64,000 nucleotides of DNA from Bradyrhizobium quebecense (lineage in GTDB: Bacteria; Pseudomonadota; Alphaproteobacteria; Rhizobiales; Xanthobacteraceae), in the NCBI RefSeq assembly GCF_013373795.3, contig NZ_CP088022.1, positions 2,356,001 to 2,420,000 on the forward strand, written 5' to 3'. Positions 28,587 to 37,322 of this stretch are shown in pieces. The position numbers and the translations under genes are program-made. A model generated the notes under the pieces. That model had not been told where the DNA came from. It saw nothing but the letters and a program-made list of their open reading frames with translations, and did not search any database. The number at the start of each line of letters is the position of its first letter. Within the stretch, counting starts at the first letter, position 1.

Positions 28587-29822
28587 ATGCCGGCTCGTTC
28601 TGGATATATTGGCGCGATCGTGGCCTTCGCAAGTGCCGCATTGATCACGACCTCGGCCACCGCGCAGAAGAAATACGATCCCGGCGCAAGTGATGGCGAA
28701 ATCAAGATCGGCAACATCATGCCGTATAGCGGCCCGGCGTCGTCCTACGGCGTGATCGGCAAGACAGAGGCCGCGTTCTTCAAGATGATCAACGAGCAGG
28801 GCGGCATCAATGGCCGCAAGATCACCTTCATCAGCTACGACGATGCCTATTCGCCGCCGAAAGCGATCGAGCAGGCGCGCAAGCTGGTCGAGAGCGACGA
28901 GGTGCTGCTCATCTTCCAGGCACTCGGCACGCCGTCGAATTCGGCAATCATGAAATACATGAATGCCAAGAAGGTGCCGCAATTGTTCGTTGCGTCCGGC
29001 GGCACGAAATTCGGCGACCCCAAGAACTTCCCCTGGACGATGGGCTTTCAGCCCAACTACCAGAGCGAGGGGCGCATCTATGCGAAATACATTCGCGACA
29101 AATACCCCGACAGCAAGATCGCGGTGTTCTGGCAGAATGACGACGCCGGCAAGGATCAGTTCAAGGGCCTGAAGGACGGGCTCGGCGACAAGGCGGGCAT
29201 GATCATCGCCGACAAGTCCTACGAGGTCTCCGATCCTTCGATCGATTCGCAGATCGTCGCGCTGCACGATTCCGGCGCAGACATCTTCTTCTCCTGGGCG
29301 GCGCCGAAGGGATCGGCGCAGGCGATCCGGAAAGTGGGCGAGCTTGGCTGGAAGCCGAAATTCTTCCTCGCCAACACCGCGACCACGGTCGCCTCGGTGC
29401 TGAAGCCGGCGGGGCTCGAATATGCCAAAGGCATCATCTCGACCCAATACCTGAAGGATCCGACCGACCCAACCTGGGACAAGGACCCCGCGGTCGTGAA
29501 GTGGCGCGGCTTTATGGACAAATACTATCCTGAGGGGGACAAGGCCAATTTCAACAACGTCTATGGCTATGTGCAGTCGGAGGCCATGGTGCAGGTGCTG
29601 AAGCAGTGCGGCGACAATCTCACGCGCGAGAACGTCATGAAGCAGGCCGCCAATTTGAAGAACTTCCACTCCGACCTGATGCTGCCGGGCATCATGGTCA
29701 ACACCTCGCCCGACGACTACTACCCGATCGAGCAGATGCAATTGATGCGGTTCAACGGCGAGGCCTGGGAGCTGTTCGGCGACGTCATCACGGGCGAGGT
29801 CGGGCACGACGCGACGCGGTAG
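28587..29822 (+). CDS. Periplasmic binding protein of a branched-chain amino acid-type ABC transporter
   Basis: Binds an amino acid, amide or aromatic acid for a LivFGHM-type importer. ATG 28587 was chosen for its GGGGAG site and because it begins a signal peptide (MPARSGYIGAIVAFASAALITTSATAQK); a longer frame from 28521 lacks both. The mature part starts YDPGASDGEIKIGNIMPYSGPASSYGVIGKTEAAFFKMINEQGGINGRKI, the canonical Peripla_BP_6 opening. No permease or ATPase genes are adjacent, so it is an orphan component. It is divergent from the carbamoyltransferase gene. Confidence 0.93.
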   Translation: MPARSGYIGAIVAFASAALITTSATAQKKYDPGASDGEIKIGNIMPYSGPASSYGVIGKTEAAFFKMINEQGGINGRKITFISYDDAYSPPKAIEQARKLVESDEVLLIFQALGTPSNSAIMKYMNAKKVPQLFVASGGTKFGDPKNFPWTMGFQPNYQSEGRIYAKYIRDKYPDSKIAVFWQNDDAGKDQFKGLKDGLGDKAGMIIADKSYEVSDPSIDSQIVALHDSGADIFFSWAAPKGSAQAIRKVGELGWKPKFFLANTATTVASVLKPAGLEYAKGIISTQYLKDPTDPTWDKDPAVVKWRGFMDKYYPEGDKANFNNVYGYVQSEAMVQVLKQCGDNLTRENVMKQAANLKNFHSDLMLPGIMVNTSPDDYYPIEQMQLMRFNGEAWELFGDVITGEVGHDATR

Positions 29823-29896
29823 GCGGTTGGCTGGTCATTGAGGCGCTGCTGACGCAGCAAACACTGCTGTCGCCCCAGGCGTATCCCAACGCCAGA

Positions 29897-30001
29897 TGTC
29901 ATCACCCGCGCATGCGGGTGAATCCAGTATTCCAGAGACGGTCGTGCTTGAGCCGAGGGGCCGCGGCGTACTGGATCGCCCGGTCGAGCCGGGCGATGAC
30001 A
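29897..30001. repeat. Dispersed palindromic repeat (TGTCATC...GATGACA)
   Basis: Ends TGTCATC and GATGACA enclose two hairpins, CACCCGC-GCAT-GCGGGTG and GCCCGG-TCGAG-CCGGGC. It occupies the gap between the convergent binding-protein and ligase genes. The type is a frequent intergenic repeat in Bradyrhizobium (family knowledge); the exact family name was not assigned. Confidence 0.75.
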
Positions 30002-30033
30002 GTTGAAGTTGGAGACGCAGCTTAGCATTCTCG

Positions 30034-31356
30034 CTACGTAATTCGTTTCAGCTCGCGTGCCGCTGCGGTGCCTGCCAGGAGCTTCTCCGGCCGGCGGGCG
30101 CGCAGCGCCATGCCGCCGGCGACGCCGACGCCGATCACGTACATCCAGCCCTCGTGAAAATCGGACAGATGCGAATTCAGCAGCGAGCTCGTGATGTTCT
30201 GCACGACGATGGCGAGCCCGATCCAGCTCACGAGATCGCGGCCGGCGAACAGCCTGACATGGCTGGTCCACATCGCGTACAGCAGCAGGACGCCGATGAG
30301 CCCCCACTGGATGGCGACATTGAGGGTCTGGTTGTGCGGGTTGTTGATCACCTCGGCGTCGAGGCCAGTTTGTCCGGCGGCATCCAGCATGAACAAGTGC
30401 TTGATCGCGCCGGTGCCGTGCCCGATTAGCGGCGCCTCGGTGATGAACTTCACCGACTTCCGCCAATAGGTCAGGCGCTGCGCGGTGGAGGCGATCCCGG
30501 ACGTATCGTGGGCGCGATACTCGATGCCGACGTCGGCGATGCGTTGACGCAGATAGGGTGACGTCGCCCACACCAGCAGGCTTGCCAGTGCGACAGCGGC
30601 GAACAGCAGCCGCGTGGCGCGGCGGGACAGATGCAGCGAGGCGAACAGGACCAGCAAGACCGGCATGGTGACCAGCGCGGTCCGCGCCGAGACAACGTAG
30701 AGCATGTTGACGATGAACAGCAGCATCAGCGCGATGGCGCCGGCTGCGATGCGCCATTGCCTGGCCCGCATCGCCGTCAACGCCGGCAGCGCCAGCGAGA
30801 AGGCACACAGCGTGAATTCCTGGCTCTGGTCGAGGTAGTTCTTGACCGGCACGCCGCCGGAGGCGGTGTGCGCAAGCTTGAGCTGCGGCAACGCCAGCAC
30901 GATCCAGGACAGGAACATCAGCAGCGTGCACGACACCAGGAAGGCGGCGAACACCCAGAGCCTGCGCTGCGAGCGCTGGAAATAGCTGAGCAGGAACGGC
31001 AGCAGCAGCAGCTTGCTGAGCGGCTTGATGCCTTGCAGCCGTTCGGCCCAACTCGTCTCAGACCACGCCAGGCCCATCAATGCGAGCGCGACCAGCGCGA
31101 TCGGCAGTGCAAAGGCCGGCTGTGCGAGGTCAAGAATGAACTGTTCCCAGTCGATGATCGGGATCACAGCGATAAGCCACAGCAGCATGAAGACGGCGAG
31201 CGCAGTGGTCGACCATGGCAGCGAGGCGGCGGCCAGTGCGATCAGAGCGTCGGTCGCGCGGACATAGGCGGCTGAGCCGGACCAGACACGGACGCGATCA
31301 CGCCACCGCGGTACGGGCTCGATGGTGACGTCGATCGCGTGGGAGTCGCTGGCCAT
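30034..31356 (-). CDS. O-antigen ligase/polymerase family membrane protein (Wzy_C)
   Basis: Likely joins a lipid-linked polysaccharide to an acceptor, or polymerises repeat units, on the outer face of the inner membrane. The 440-residue protein has 10-12 predicted helices. A large periplasmic loop (about 265-345) has the Wzy_C signature LIGHGTGAIKHLF and VINNPHNQTLNVAIQWGLIGVLLL. It is the last gene of the minus-strand polysaccharide cluster, 7 bases after the glycosyltransferase gene. Whether it acts on O-antigen or an exopolysaccharide cannot be decided. Confidence 0.88.
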   Translation of the reverse strand: MASDSHAIDVTIEPVPRWRDRVRVWSGSAAYVRATDALIALAAASLPWSTTALAVFMLLWLIAVIPIIDWEQFILDLAQPAFALPIALVALALMGLAWSETSWAERLQGIKPLSKLLLLPFLLSYFQRSQRRLWVFAAFLVSCTLLMFLSWIVLALPQLKLAHTASGGVPVKNYLDQSQEFTLCAFSLALPALTAMRARQWRIAAGAIALMLLFIVNMLYVVSARTALVTMPVLLVLFASLHLSRRATRLLFAAVALASLLVWATSPYLRQRIADVGIEYRAHDTSGIASTAQRLTYWRKSVKFITEAPLIGHGTGAIKHLFMLDAAGQTGLDAEVINNPHNQTLNVAIQWGLIGVLLLYAMWTSHVRLFAGRDLVSWIGLAIVVQNITSSLLNSHLSDFHEGWMYVIGVGVAGGMALRARRPEKLLAGTAAARELKRIT

Positions 31357-31363
31357 GACCGGG

Positions 31364-32776
31364 TTACACGGTGGCGCCGTTGAATGCGGCCATTGTGGCT
31401 GACGGCGTGGGCACGGAGGTCACGGTTTCCGTGGCGACCCGATGCGACAGCAGGTCGCGCGCCTGGGTGTGGTGGCCGAAGCGCTCGGCAAGCTCGGTCC
31501 GGCGCGCGCGGATCTTGTTCCGCCATTGCTCTTGCTCAGCCAGAACCCGGGTGACCGAGGCGCCGATGGACTCGATCGAGAACGGGTCGAAGTAATCGGC
31601 GAGTTCACCAGCAACTTCGCGGAACACGGCAATGTCGGAGCACAGCACCGGCGTGTTCGCGGCCAGCGCTTCGATGATCGGCACGCCGAAGCCTTCGGCG
31701 AGGCTCGGCATGATCAGGCCATGGGAATCGGCAGTGAGAGCGGCCTTCTCATGCTCCTCGACATAGCCGGAAAAGCGGACGTTGGACGGCGCATTGCGGG
31801 TCAGGCTGGGCGCTCCAGTATAGCCGATCACGACGAGGTCGGCCTGGGGCAGCTTGCGGAAGGCGCGGATGACCGCGGCGAGGTTCTTGCGCGGCTCGGC
31901 GGAGACGATCACGACGAAGTACGGTCGTCCGCTCGGCGCACCCACCGGCAGCGCCTGTGCATCGAACCTGGTGCGGGGATAGACCACCCGCGCCGGCAGA
32001 TGCGCGAACTGCGGAAGCAAAGCGCGGAACCGGCCGAGGCTGTAATGCGAGACGAAGGCGAGTTCATCGGCTTGCTGCAGGCTGGTGAATAGTCGGGACA
32101 GGAACAGCCGCGTTGCGACGTCGCTGAGCTTGAGGTCGGTCAGCGGCAACAGGTCATGCACGACGCAGATCACCTTGGCGCCGCGCTTGCGCTGGATCGC
32201 GACCCGCATCGGCGTGTCGACGAGGATGACGTCGTAGCCGCGCGCATCGACCCGCGGCGGCGGCAGCCGCAGCAGCGCCGAGGTGTCCTGATAGCTGTAG
32301 AAGCCGGGCTCGAGCAGGAAGTCGCCGAACAGCTTGAGATGGCGCAGGTCGGTCGGGATGTATTCGAGGCCGTCGGCATGGTTCTCGATCAGGCTGACGC
32401 CGGCCGGCAGCATATGGATCGCGCGCAGGAAGCTGACCGCGAATTCCGGCGAGGTCGCGGCGCGCAGCTTGCCGCGGAACCAGTCGACGGTGCGGCGCAG
32501 GCCGCCGCTGCTGCGCATCACAGGCGCATTCATGTCGGCCTCGTCGAGGAAACGATAGAGCGCGAGCAGCTCGATCAGTCGCGAACCGTCGGGCAGCAGC
32601 CTTGTGCGCTGCTGGCGCTGGCGCAGCTTGCGGTAGCGGCGCGTGGTCTCGACCAGCAAGGTCAGCTCATGACCGTCGCCGGCCAGCGAGCGGATCAGTT
32701 CACGCGTGAAATGGAAGATGCCGCGCTTGTGGTTGGGTTCGCCGAGCGCCTCGCTGACGACCAGGATCTTTGTCAT
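31364..32776 (-). CDS. Glycosyltransferase, GT4 type
   Basis: Adds a sugar during surface-polysaccharide assembly, on the cytoplasmic side. The 470-residue protein has a GT-B layout. The N-terminal domain begins MTKILVVSEALGEPNHKRGIFHFTRELIRSLAGDGHELTLLVE. An acceptor-side region of about 150 residues follows, with CVVHDLLPLTD and SHYSLGRF. The donor-side domain has VIVSAEPRKNLAAVIRAFRKL and the Glu-x7-Glu motif in SLAEGFGVPIIEALAANTPVLCSD. Its start overlaps the ABC ATPase stop as ATGA (32773-32776), indicating coupled translation. Confidence 0.9.
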   Translation of the reverse strand: MTKILVVSEALGEPNHKRGIFHFTRELIRSLAGDGHELTLLVETTRRYRKLRQRQQRTRLLPDGSRLIELLALYRFLDEADMNAPVMRSSGGLRRTVDWFRGKLRAATSPEFAVSFLRAIHMLPAGVSLIENHADGLEYIPTDLRHLKLFGDFLLEPGFYSYQDTSALLRLPPPRVDARGYDVILVDTPMRVAIQRKRGAKVICVVHDLLPLTDLKLSDVATRLFLSRLFTSLQQADELAFVSHYSLGRFRALLPQFAHLPARVVYPRTRFDAQALPVGAPSGRPYFVVIVSAEPRKNLAAVIRAFRKLPQADLVVIGYTGAPSLTRNAPSNVRFSGYVEEHEKAALTADSHGLIMPSLAEGFGVPIIEALAANTPVLCSDIAVFREVAGELADYFDPFSIESIGASVTRVLAEQEQWRNKIRARRTELAERFGHHTQARDLLSHRVATETVTSVPTPSATMAAFNGATV

Positions 32777-33513
32777 GCGGTTATTTCTCTAAGCTCGAGG
32801 TGATGCGGGACGGGCGGATCCAGCGCAACGGTGCTGGTGATGCGGCCGTGATCGAGATTGATGATGCGGTTGCAGGTTCGACGCAGCAGCCCCTGGTCGT
32901 GCGAGGCGATCACCACGATCGCCGCGGCCTCGACCATCTTGCGCAGCCGCTGCTCGGCCTTGGCCGAGAAATTCTCGTCGACCACGCTGAGCCATTCGTC
33001 GAGCAGCAGGATATCGGCGGGAAAGGCGGTCGCGGTCGCGAACAGCACGCGCATCAGCATACCCGACGAGAACATGCGCAGCGGCAGCCGCTGCATGCGT
33101 GCCTCGAGCTCTGTGAACGCCCAGATCTCGTCCAGGATCGCCGGCGTCGGCTTGCGGCCGGAGATCCGCAGCAGCAGGTTGATATTGTCGGCGGCGACGA
33201 AATCGAGATTGACGCCGGCACCGAGGCCAAGCAGCGGCACGATGTTGCCTGATATCTCGACCCGGCCGCTGGTTGCCGGGAACACGCCGGCGATCAGCCG
33301 CAGCAAAGTGGACTTGCCGGAGCCGTTCGGCCCGGCGAGGCCGATGCGGGCGCCGGCCTTTGCCTCGATCGAGATGTTGTCGATTGCGCGGATGGTGCGC
33401 ATCTCGCTGGTCTGGCGGAACAGGCGGCCGAGCAGGCGGCGCTTCAGCGAAAAGTCGTAGGCGCCGTACAGCGGATAATCGAGGCAGACGTCGCGGAGGT
33501 CGATGCTTGCCAT
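32773..33513 (-). CDS. ABC transporter ATPase for polysaccharide export (Wzt/KpsT-like)
   Basis: Powers export of a finished glycan across the inner membrane with a Wzm-type permease. The 246-residue protein has Walker A GPNGSGKST, the Wzt-type Q-loop region GNIVPLLGLGAGVNLDFVAADN, a signature of the KpsT/Wzt kind (RMFSSGMLMRVLFATA), Walker B DILLLDEWLSVVDENF and H-loop VIASHDQGLLRRTC. It lacks the C-terminal carbohydrate-binding domain of longer Wzt proteins, so export is probably not coupled to end-cap recognition. The permease is the C-terminal half of the fusion protein encoded immediately upstream (stop 4 bases away). Confidence 0.93.
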   Translation of the reverse strand: MASIDLRDVCLDYPLYGAYDFSLKRRLLGRLFRQTSEMRTIRAIDNISIEAKAGARIGLAGPNGSGKSTLLRLIAGVFPATSGRVEISGNIVPLLGLGAGVNLDFVAADNINLLLRISGRKPTPAILDEIWAFTELEARMQRLPLRMFSSGMLMRVLFATATAFPADILLLDEWLSVVDENFSAKAEQRLRKMVEAAAIVVIASHDQGLLRRTCNRIINLDHGRITSTVALDPPVPHHLELREITA

Positions 33514-33517
33514 GTTG

Positions 33518-35476
33518 CTAGATCCAGAATGCCGCTTTGCGCAATTGAGCGACCGTCACGGTCGCGGCGACCGCGAGCGCAGCAAGGCAGGCCAGCACGT
33601 AGACCACGCTCGGCATCGCGACATGGCCTGATGCCAGCGGGTCGCGCCAGACTGCGAACAGATGCGTCAGCGGATTGAGCCGCATCACCGTGGAGCCGCG
33701 ATCGATCATCTCAGGCGTCCAGATGATCGGCGAAGCCAGGAAGGCCAGCGTCAGCGAGGACTCGATGATCGGCTTGATGTCCCGGTAGCGCGTCGCCAGC
33801 GCGCCGAGCACGAGGCTGACGCCGAGCGTGCAGATGACGAACAGGGCGAGGCCGGGCAGGGCGGCGATGGCGCCGCCGACATCCCGCGGCGTCAGCACGA
33901 GCCACAGGACCAGCGGCACGACCGCGTTGTGAGCCGCGAACAGCGCCTGCCGGAAGGTACATTGCAGCAGGAAGATCACCGGCGGCAGCGCGCGATCCTT
34001 GATCAGGCTGGCCGAGCCCTGCAGCGCGGTGGTGGCGTCGAGCACGACGCTGTTGAGGAAGGTCCACGCGGTGAGGCTCGCCGCCAGCATCGGCAGCCGC
34101 GCCACCGCGCTGGCGTTGGAGAGATGGCCGATGACCGAGCCGAGCACGGCCACCATGATCGCCATCTGGATCGACATCCAGAAGGGTCCAAGGAGGGAGC
34201 GGACGTAGCGATGGCGGACGTCTGACCAGGCCAGCGCTGCCGCGATCTGGATCGCGCCGACGAGACCGGCCGTTCGGGGGCGCGGGGCTGGGGCTAGTGA
34301 CCCTGCGTCCTTTGCGGCTTGTTCGGTCACGACCTTGCGGTACACCGTCTCTACTCCCTCCTTGAAGGCTGTGGTTGAGTATTTCGTCATCGCACGATGG
34401 CGCGCGGCCTGGCCCATACGGCGCCGCCGCTCGGGATCGTTGATCAGCGTCTCGATGGCGTCGGCGAGGGCTGCGGGATCGCCGGGCGGCACGGTGATGG
34501 CCTCGAGGCCGTCGCGGGCGACATGCGGAACGCCGGTGTCGAGCGCGGTGTTGACGATCGGGCGGCTCGCCGCCATCGCCTCGAGTTGGGCCAGCCCGAA
34601 GGTCTCCGCATTGGTCACCGACGGCATCACGAAGACGTCGGCGATGCGCGTCAGCTTGACGCGTTCGCTCTCGGACACCGAGCCGAGCAGGCGGACGCGG
34701 TCCTGAAAGCCGTAGTCGCGGATCAGCTGTTCGAGATTGCCGCGCTCGCGGCCCTCGCCGACGATCCAGACCACGAAATTGCGGGCATGGGCGGCGCGCA
34801 CCAGCACGTCAAAACCCTTGTAGGGCACCAGCCGGCCGCAGGCGAGGACGAGGCGGCCGCGGGCGTTGACGTCGTCGGCCTGCGCGGCGGGCCGGTCATA
34901 CTTCTCGACATCGACGCCGAACGGAACGGCGTGGCACTTGTCCGCGAATTCCCGCAGCAGCGGCGTGGTTTTGATCAGCACCGGATCGGAGACGATGATC
35001 GCGGCGGCACGCCGCAAGGTTCGCCGCATCATCGGCTCGACCAGGAAACGCAAGGCTGCGTGCGAGACGATGTCGGCGTGCCAGTGCACCACCAGCGGAC
35101 GCGCGCGGCCGAGCCCGAACGCGAACACGAGGTCGGCGAGCGGGAAGGGCGCGTGCAGCGCCAGCAGATCGTGCGCGGCAATGCGGCGCCACAGCCGCCA
35201 CGGATAAGTCGGCGCCGCCGGCAGCGACAGCACGTCGCCGAACGAGTGCACACGCTCGACGGCAACGTCATTGACCACGATCTGCCGCTCGCCGCCGGAG
35301 CGCGAGCAGACCAGCACGGCGGCGTTGAAGGTGTCCTGCAGCGAGGCGCAGATGTCACGGATCACGGTCAGCGTGCCGCCGAACAGATCGGGGTAGTAGA
35401 CCTTGAAGATGTGGAGCACCGACGGACGCCGGGCCGGCGCGTTCAAACCAATCATGGGCGGCTCGATCCGGATCAT
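33518..35476 (-). CDS. Fusion of GT4 glycosyltransferase and Wzm-type ABC permease
   Basis: One 652-residue frame joins two functions normally made by separate genes. Residues 1-385 are a GT-B glycosyltransferase (HIFKVYYPDLFGGTLTVIRDIC, then LACGRLVPYKGFDVLVRAAH, VGEGRERGNLEQLI, and AETFGLAQLEAMAASRPIVNT). Residues 401-652 are an ABC-2 permease (ALAWSDVRHRYVRSLLGPFWMSIQMAIM, six predicted helices, IIWTPEMI, NPLTHLFAVWRDPL). A short Pro/Ala linker separates them. The ATG at 35476 overlaps the stop of the upstream membrane-peptide gene as ATGA, which decides the start over one 96 bases upstream; ATG 35455 is another option. The fusion could couple the last sugar addition to export. Confidence 0.88.
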   Translation of the reverse strand: MIRIEPPMIGLNAPARRPSVLHIFKVYYPDLFGGTLTVIRDICASLQDTFNAAVLVCSRSGGERQIVVNDVAVERVHSFGDVLSLPAAPTYPWRLWRRIAAHDLLALHAPFPLADLVFAFGLGRARPLVVHWHADIVSHAALRFLVEPMMRRTLRRAAAIIVSDPVLIKTTPLLREFADKCHAVPFGVDVEKYDRPAAQADDVNARGRLVLACGRLVPYKGFDVLVRAAHARNFVVWIVGEGRERGNLEQLIRDYGFQDRVRLLGSVSESERVKLTRIADVFVMPSVTNAETFGLAQLEAMAASRPIVNTALDTGVPHVARDGLEAITVPPGDPAALADAIETLINDPERRRRMGQAARHRAMTKYSTTAFKEGVETVYRKVVTEQAAKDAGSLAPAPRPRTAGLVGAIQIAAALAWSDVRHRYVRSLLGPFWMSIQMAIMVAVLGSVIGHLSNASAVARLPMLAASLTAWTFLNSVVLDATTALQGSASLIKDRALPPVIFLLQCTFRQALFAAHNAVVPLVLWLVLTPRDVGGAIAALPGLALFVICTLGVSLVLGALATRYRDIKPIIESSLTLAFLASPIIWTPEMIDRGSTVMRLNPLTHLFAVWRDPLASGHVAMPSVVYVLACLAALAVAATVTVAQLRKAAFWI

Positions 35477-35640
35477 GCGGCGAACAGGGCGACAACGAAC
35501 GGCAGCGCCAGCGCGGCGGCGAACACCAGCGAGCGCAGCAGCGCCGGAAACACCGGCTCGATCGGGCCACAAGGCGCCTGCGGCGTGAAACGGAGTGTAG
35601 TGGCGAACCGAACGGGTTCGCGCGACGAACGAAGAGGCAT
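35473..35640 (-). CDS. Small membrane protein, 55 codons
   Basis: A short frame starting ATG 35640 with AGGGA about ten bases before it. The peptide has a polar N-terminal half (MPLRSSREPVRFATTLRF...) and one C-terminal membrane helix (PALLRSLVFAAALALPFVVALFAA). Its stop is shared with the start of the fusion gene in ATGA, so it looks like the translated first cistron of the export operon. It may be a subunit, an anchor or only a coupling leader. I know no family. Coding is supported by the start signal, the overlap and the helix, not by homology. Confidence 0.6.
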   Translation of the reverse strand: MPLRSSREPVRFATTLRFTPQAPCGPIEPVFPALLRSLVFAAALALPFVVALFAA

Positions 35641-35675
35641 TGCGTCGGATTCCCTGCTGAATGGATATTGGATAC

Positions 35676-35731
35676 GTGGGAAAATTTCACACGTCAATGG
35701 CGTCGGACCAAAATGTGGGATTATGTCCCAC
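35676..35731. promoter_or_regulatory. Compound operator, copy A, before the polysaccharide operon
   Basis: Two elements 39 bases apart: GTGGGAAAATTTCAC followed by ACGTCAA, and the perfect palindrome GTGGGA-TTATG-TCCCAC at 35715. The same pair recurs at 36364-36422. It lies 36 bases upstream of the small membrane gene, where a promoter is expected. The protein that binds is not known; the small gene just upstream is my candidate. Confidence 0.65.
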
Positions 35732-35835
35732 GTGTGGCGGGGGACAACTTTTTTGGCAGGAGGCATCGGAGCGCATGGCGGCGGGATCGCGCCGCGACGG
35801 CGCAAGGCGAGTAAGTCTGCAGCGCTGGCGGGGTG

Positions 35836-36270
35836 TCAGGCCGGCTCGGCCGTGCTGCCGGCCGTCGATGGCTGCAACTGGCGCCTGATGGCGGGGATGT
35901 CGAAATGGATCCACTCGGGCAGCATCGCGGCTGCGGGCCGCTGCAGATCCTGCTCGATGACGACGCGCTTGCCGCCATCCGATGTCAGCGCGATCGAGAC
36001 CGAGTTCGCCCGTGGCTCGGCGGTGAGGCCGGCATGCGCGCGGCTGGCATATTCGCCGGCGCGCAGGCCGCCGAAGCCGAAGGCGAGCAGGCGGCCATAG
36101 ATGTACAGCGCCAGCAGATCAGTTTCGCCGAAGCGGCGCGGCGAGCCGGGCACCACGCCCGGCAGGCAGGGATAGCCGCCTGCCATCACCGTCGACACGA
36201 ACTCCTCGTAGGGAACCTGGGCGATCCGGCAGGCTTCCGCGATCACAAGGTCGAATCGGGCAGGCGTCAT
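35836..36270 (-). CDS. Small unknown protein, candidate DNA-binding regulator
   Basis: A soluble 144-residue protein of no recognised family. ATG 36270 (MTPARFDLVIAEACRIAQVPYEEFV) was chosen over one 45 bases upstream. The middle, FGETDLLALYIYGRLLAFGFGGLRAGEYASRAHAGL (residues about 48-82), reads as two helices with a tight glycine turn and a third helix, which could be a MerR- or phage-like helix-turn-helix; this is inference. The C-terminal half is beta-like. The gene lies between the two copies of the compound operator and is transcribed toward the polysaccharide operon, so it may control both itself and that operon. Confidence 0.65.
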   Translation of the reverse strand: MTPARFDLVIAEACRIAQVPYEEFVSTVMAGGYPCLPGVVPGSPRRFGETDLLALYIYGRLLAFGFGGLRAGEYASRAHAGLTAEPRANSVSIALTSDGGKRVVIEQDLQRPAAAMLPEWIHFDIPAIRRQLQPSTAGSTAEPA

Positions 36271-36354
36271 GGAACGGTCCGTGGCGATGGCGGCAGTGCC
36301 TCCGCACCCCGACACTCACGCCGGCAAGCGCGTCGTGTCCGGATGTGATTTTAT

Positions 36355-36422
36355 TTCCCATAAGTGGGAAAATGTCACACGTCAAGCGGGGGGTGGGGCA
36401 AAACGGTGGGATTGTGTCCCAC
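36355..36422. promoter_or_regulatory. Compound operator, copy B, between divergent genes
   Basis: Contains TTCCCA-TAAG-TGGGAA (36355-36370), GTGGGAAAATGTCAC with ACGTCAA (36364-36385) and the perfect palindrome GTGGGA-TTGTG-TCCCAC (36406-36422). Elements are 42 bases apart, against 39 in copy A. It sits between the candidate regulator gene (minus strand) and the DUF6502 gene, whose ATG is 25 bases to the right. Confidence 0.65.
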
Positions 36423-36446
36423 GCAGCGGACGGCTAAAAGTTAGGC

Positions 36447-37322
36447 ATGAATGCCAAGCCCCCGAAGCCGAAGCCGGGATCGTCTGCGCCGATCGCCGCC
36501 GCGAAGCTGCACGCGCCGCTGGCGCGGATGCTGCGCCCGCTGGTGCGGCTTTGCGTCCGCGGCGGCATGACATTTCCGGCGCTGACCCAGCTGTTGCGCG
36601 AGCTCTATGTCAACGTCGCCGAGCACGACTTCGCGCTCGAGGGCAAGGAGCAGACCGATAGCCGCGTCAGCCTCTTGACCGGCATCCACCGCAAGGAGGT
36701 CGCCCGGCTGCGCGGCGCGGGCGCGCCGGTCAATGCGGTGCCGGCGACGCTGTCGCGCACCAGCGCGATCATCGCGCGCTGGCTGGCGGCGCCCGAATTT
36801 ACCGACGCCAAGGGCGATCCGCTGCCGTTGCCGCGCACCGCCGATGGCGGCGCGCCGTCGTTCGAGACCCTGGTCGAATCGATCACCAAGGACGTGCGGC
36901 CGCGCGCCGTGCTCGACGAATGGCTCGACCGCAAGCTCGTCACCATCAATGACGACGACGAGATCATGCTGGTCGAGGAGGCCTTCGTCCCACATGGCGA
37001 CGACGATCGTAAATGGCATTATCTCGGGCGTAACCTGCACGACCATGTCGCGGCCGCCGAGATGAACGTGTCGTCGGCGACACCGCGCTTCCTTGAACGC
37101 GCGGTACATTACGACGGGCTGTCGGCCAAGCTGGCAAAACGACTCGAGGGCCGCTCGCGCGAGCTCGCGATGGAGGCGCTGAAGGTCGCCAACCGCGAGG
37201 CCAATCGCGCCTTGGCCAAGGACAAGGGCGGCGACTACCGCTGGAATTTCGGCATCTACATCTATCGCGAGGGCCCCGACGGTCCGGTCGATGATGATGC
37301 CGACGAAGGCGGTGCGTCGTGA
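36447..37322 (+). CDS. DUF6502 family protein
   Basis: Function unknown. The 291-residue soluble protein has the family opening LARMLRPLVRLCVRGGMTFPALTQLLRELYVNVAEHDF, which resembles a winged-helix fold, followed by SLLTGIHRKEVARLR, typical of the family and HTH-like. The C-terminal part (GRNLHDHVAAAEMNV, FLERAVHYDGLS, GNF-type end) is helical. The tail is acidic (DDDADEGG). A weak AGG precedes the ATG. Its stop overlaps the GTG of the DUF5666 gene as GTGA, so the two are translated together. DUF6502 is often beside DUF5666 genes, which supports a joint role. A palindrome 25 bases before the ATG suggests repression. Confidence 0.85.
   Translation: MNAKPPKPKPGSSAPIAAAKLHAPLARMLRPLVRLCVRGGMTFPALTQLLRELYVNVAEHDFALEGKEQTDSRVSLLTGIHRKEVARLRGAGAPVNAVPATLSRTSAIIARWLAAPEFTDAKGDPLPLPRTADGGAPSFETLVESITKDVRPRAVLDEWLDRKLVTINDDDEIMLVEEAFVPHGDDDRKWHYLGRNLHDHVAAAEMNVSSATPRFLERAVHYDGLSAKLAKRLEGRSRELAMEALKVANREANRALAKDKGGDYRWNFGIYIYREGPDGPVDDDADEGGAS

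Noticed and set aside
35473..35805. 110-codon version of the small membrane gene
   Set aside because: The extra N-terminus would cross the compound operator and has no start signal; ATG 35640 has one.
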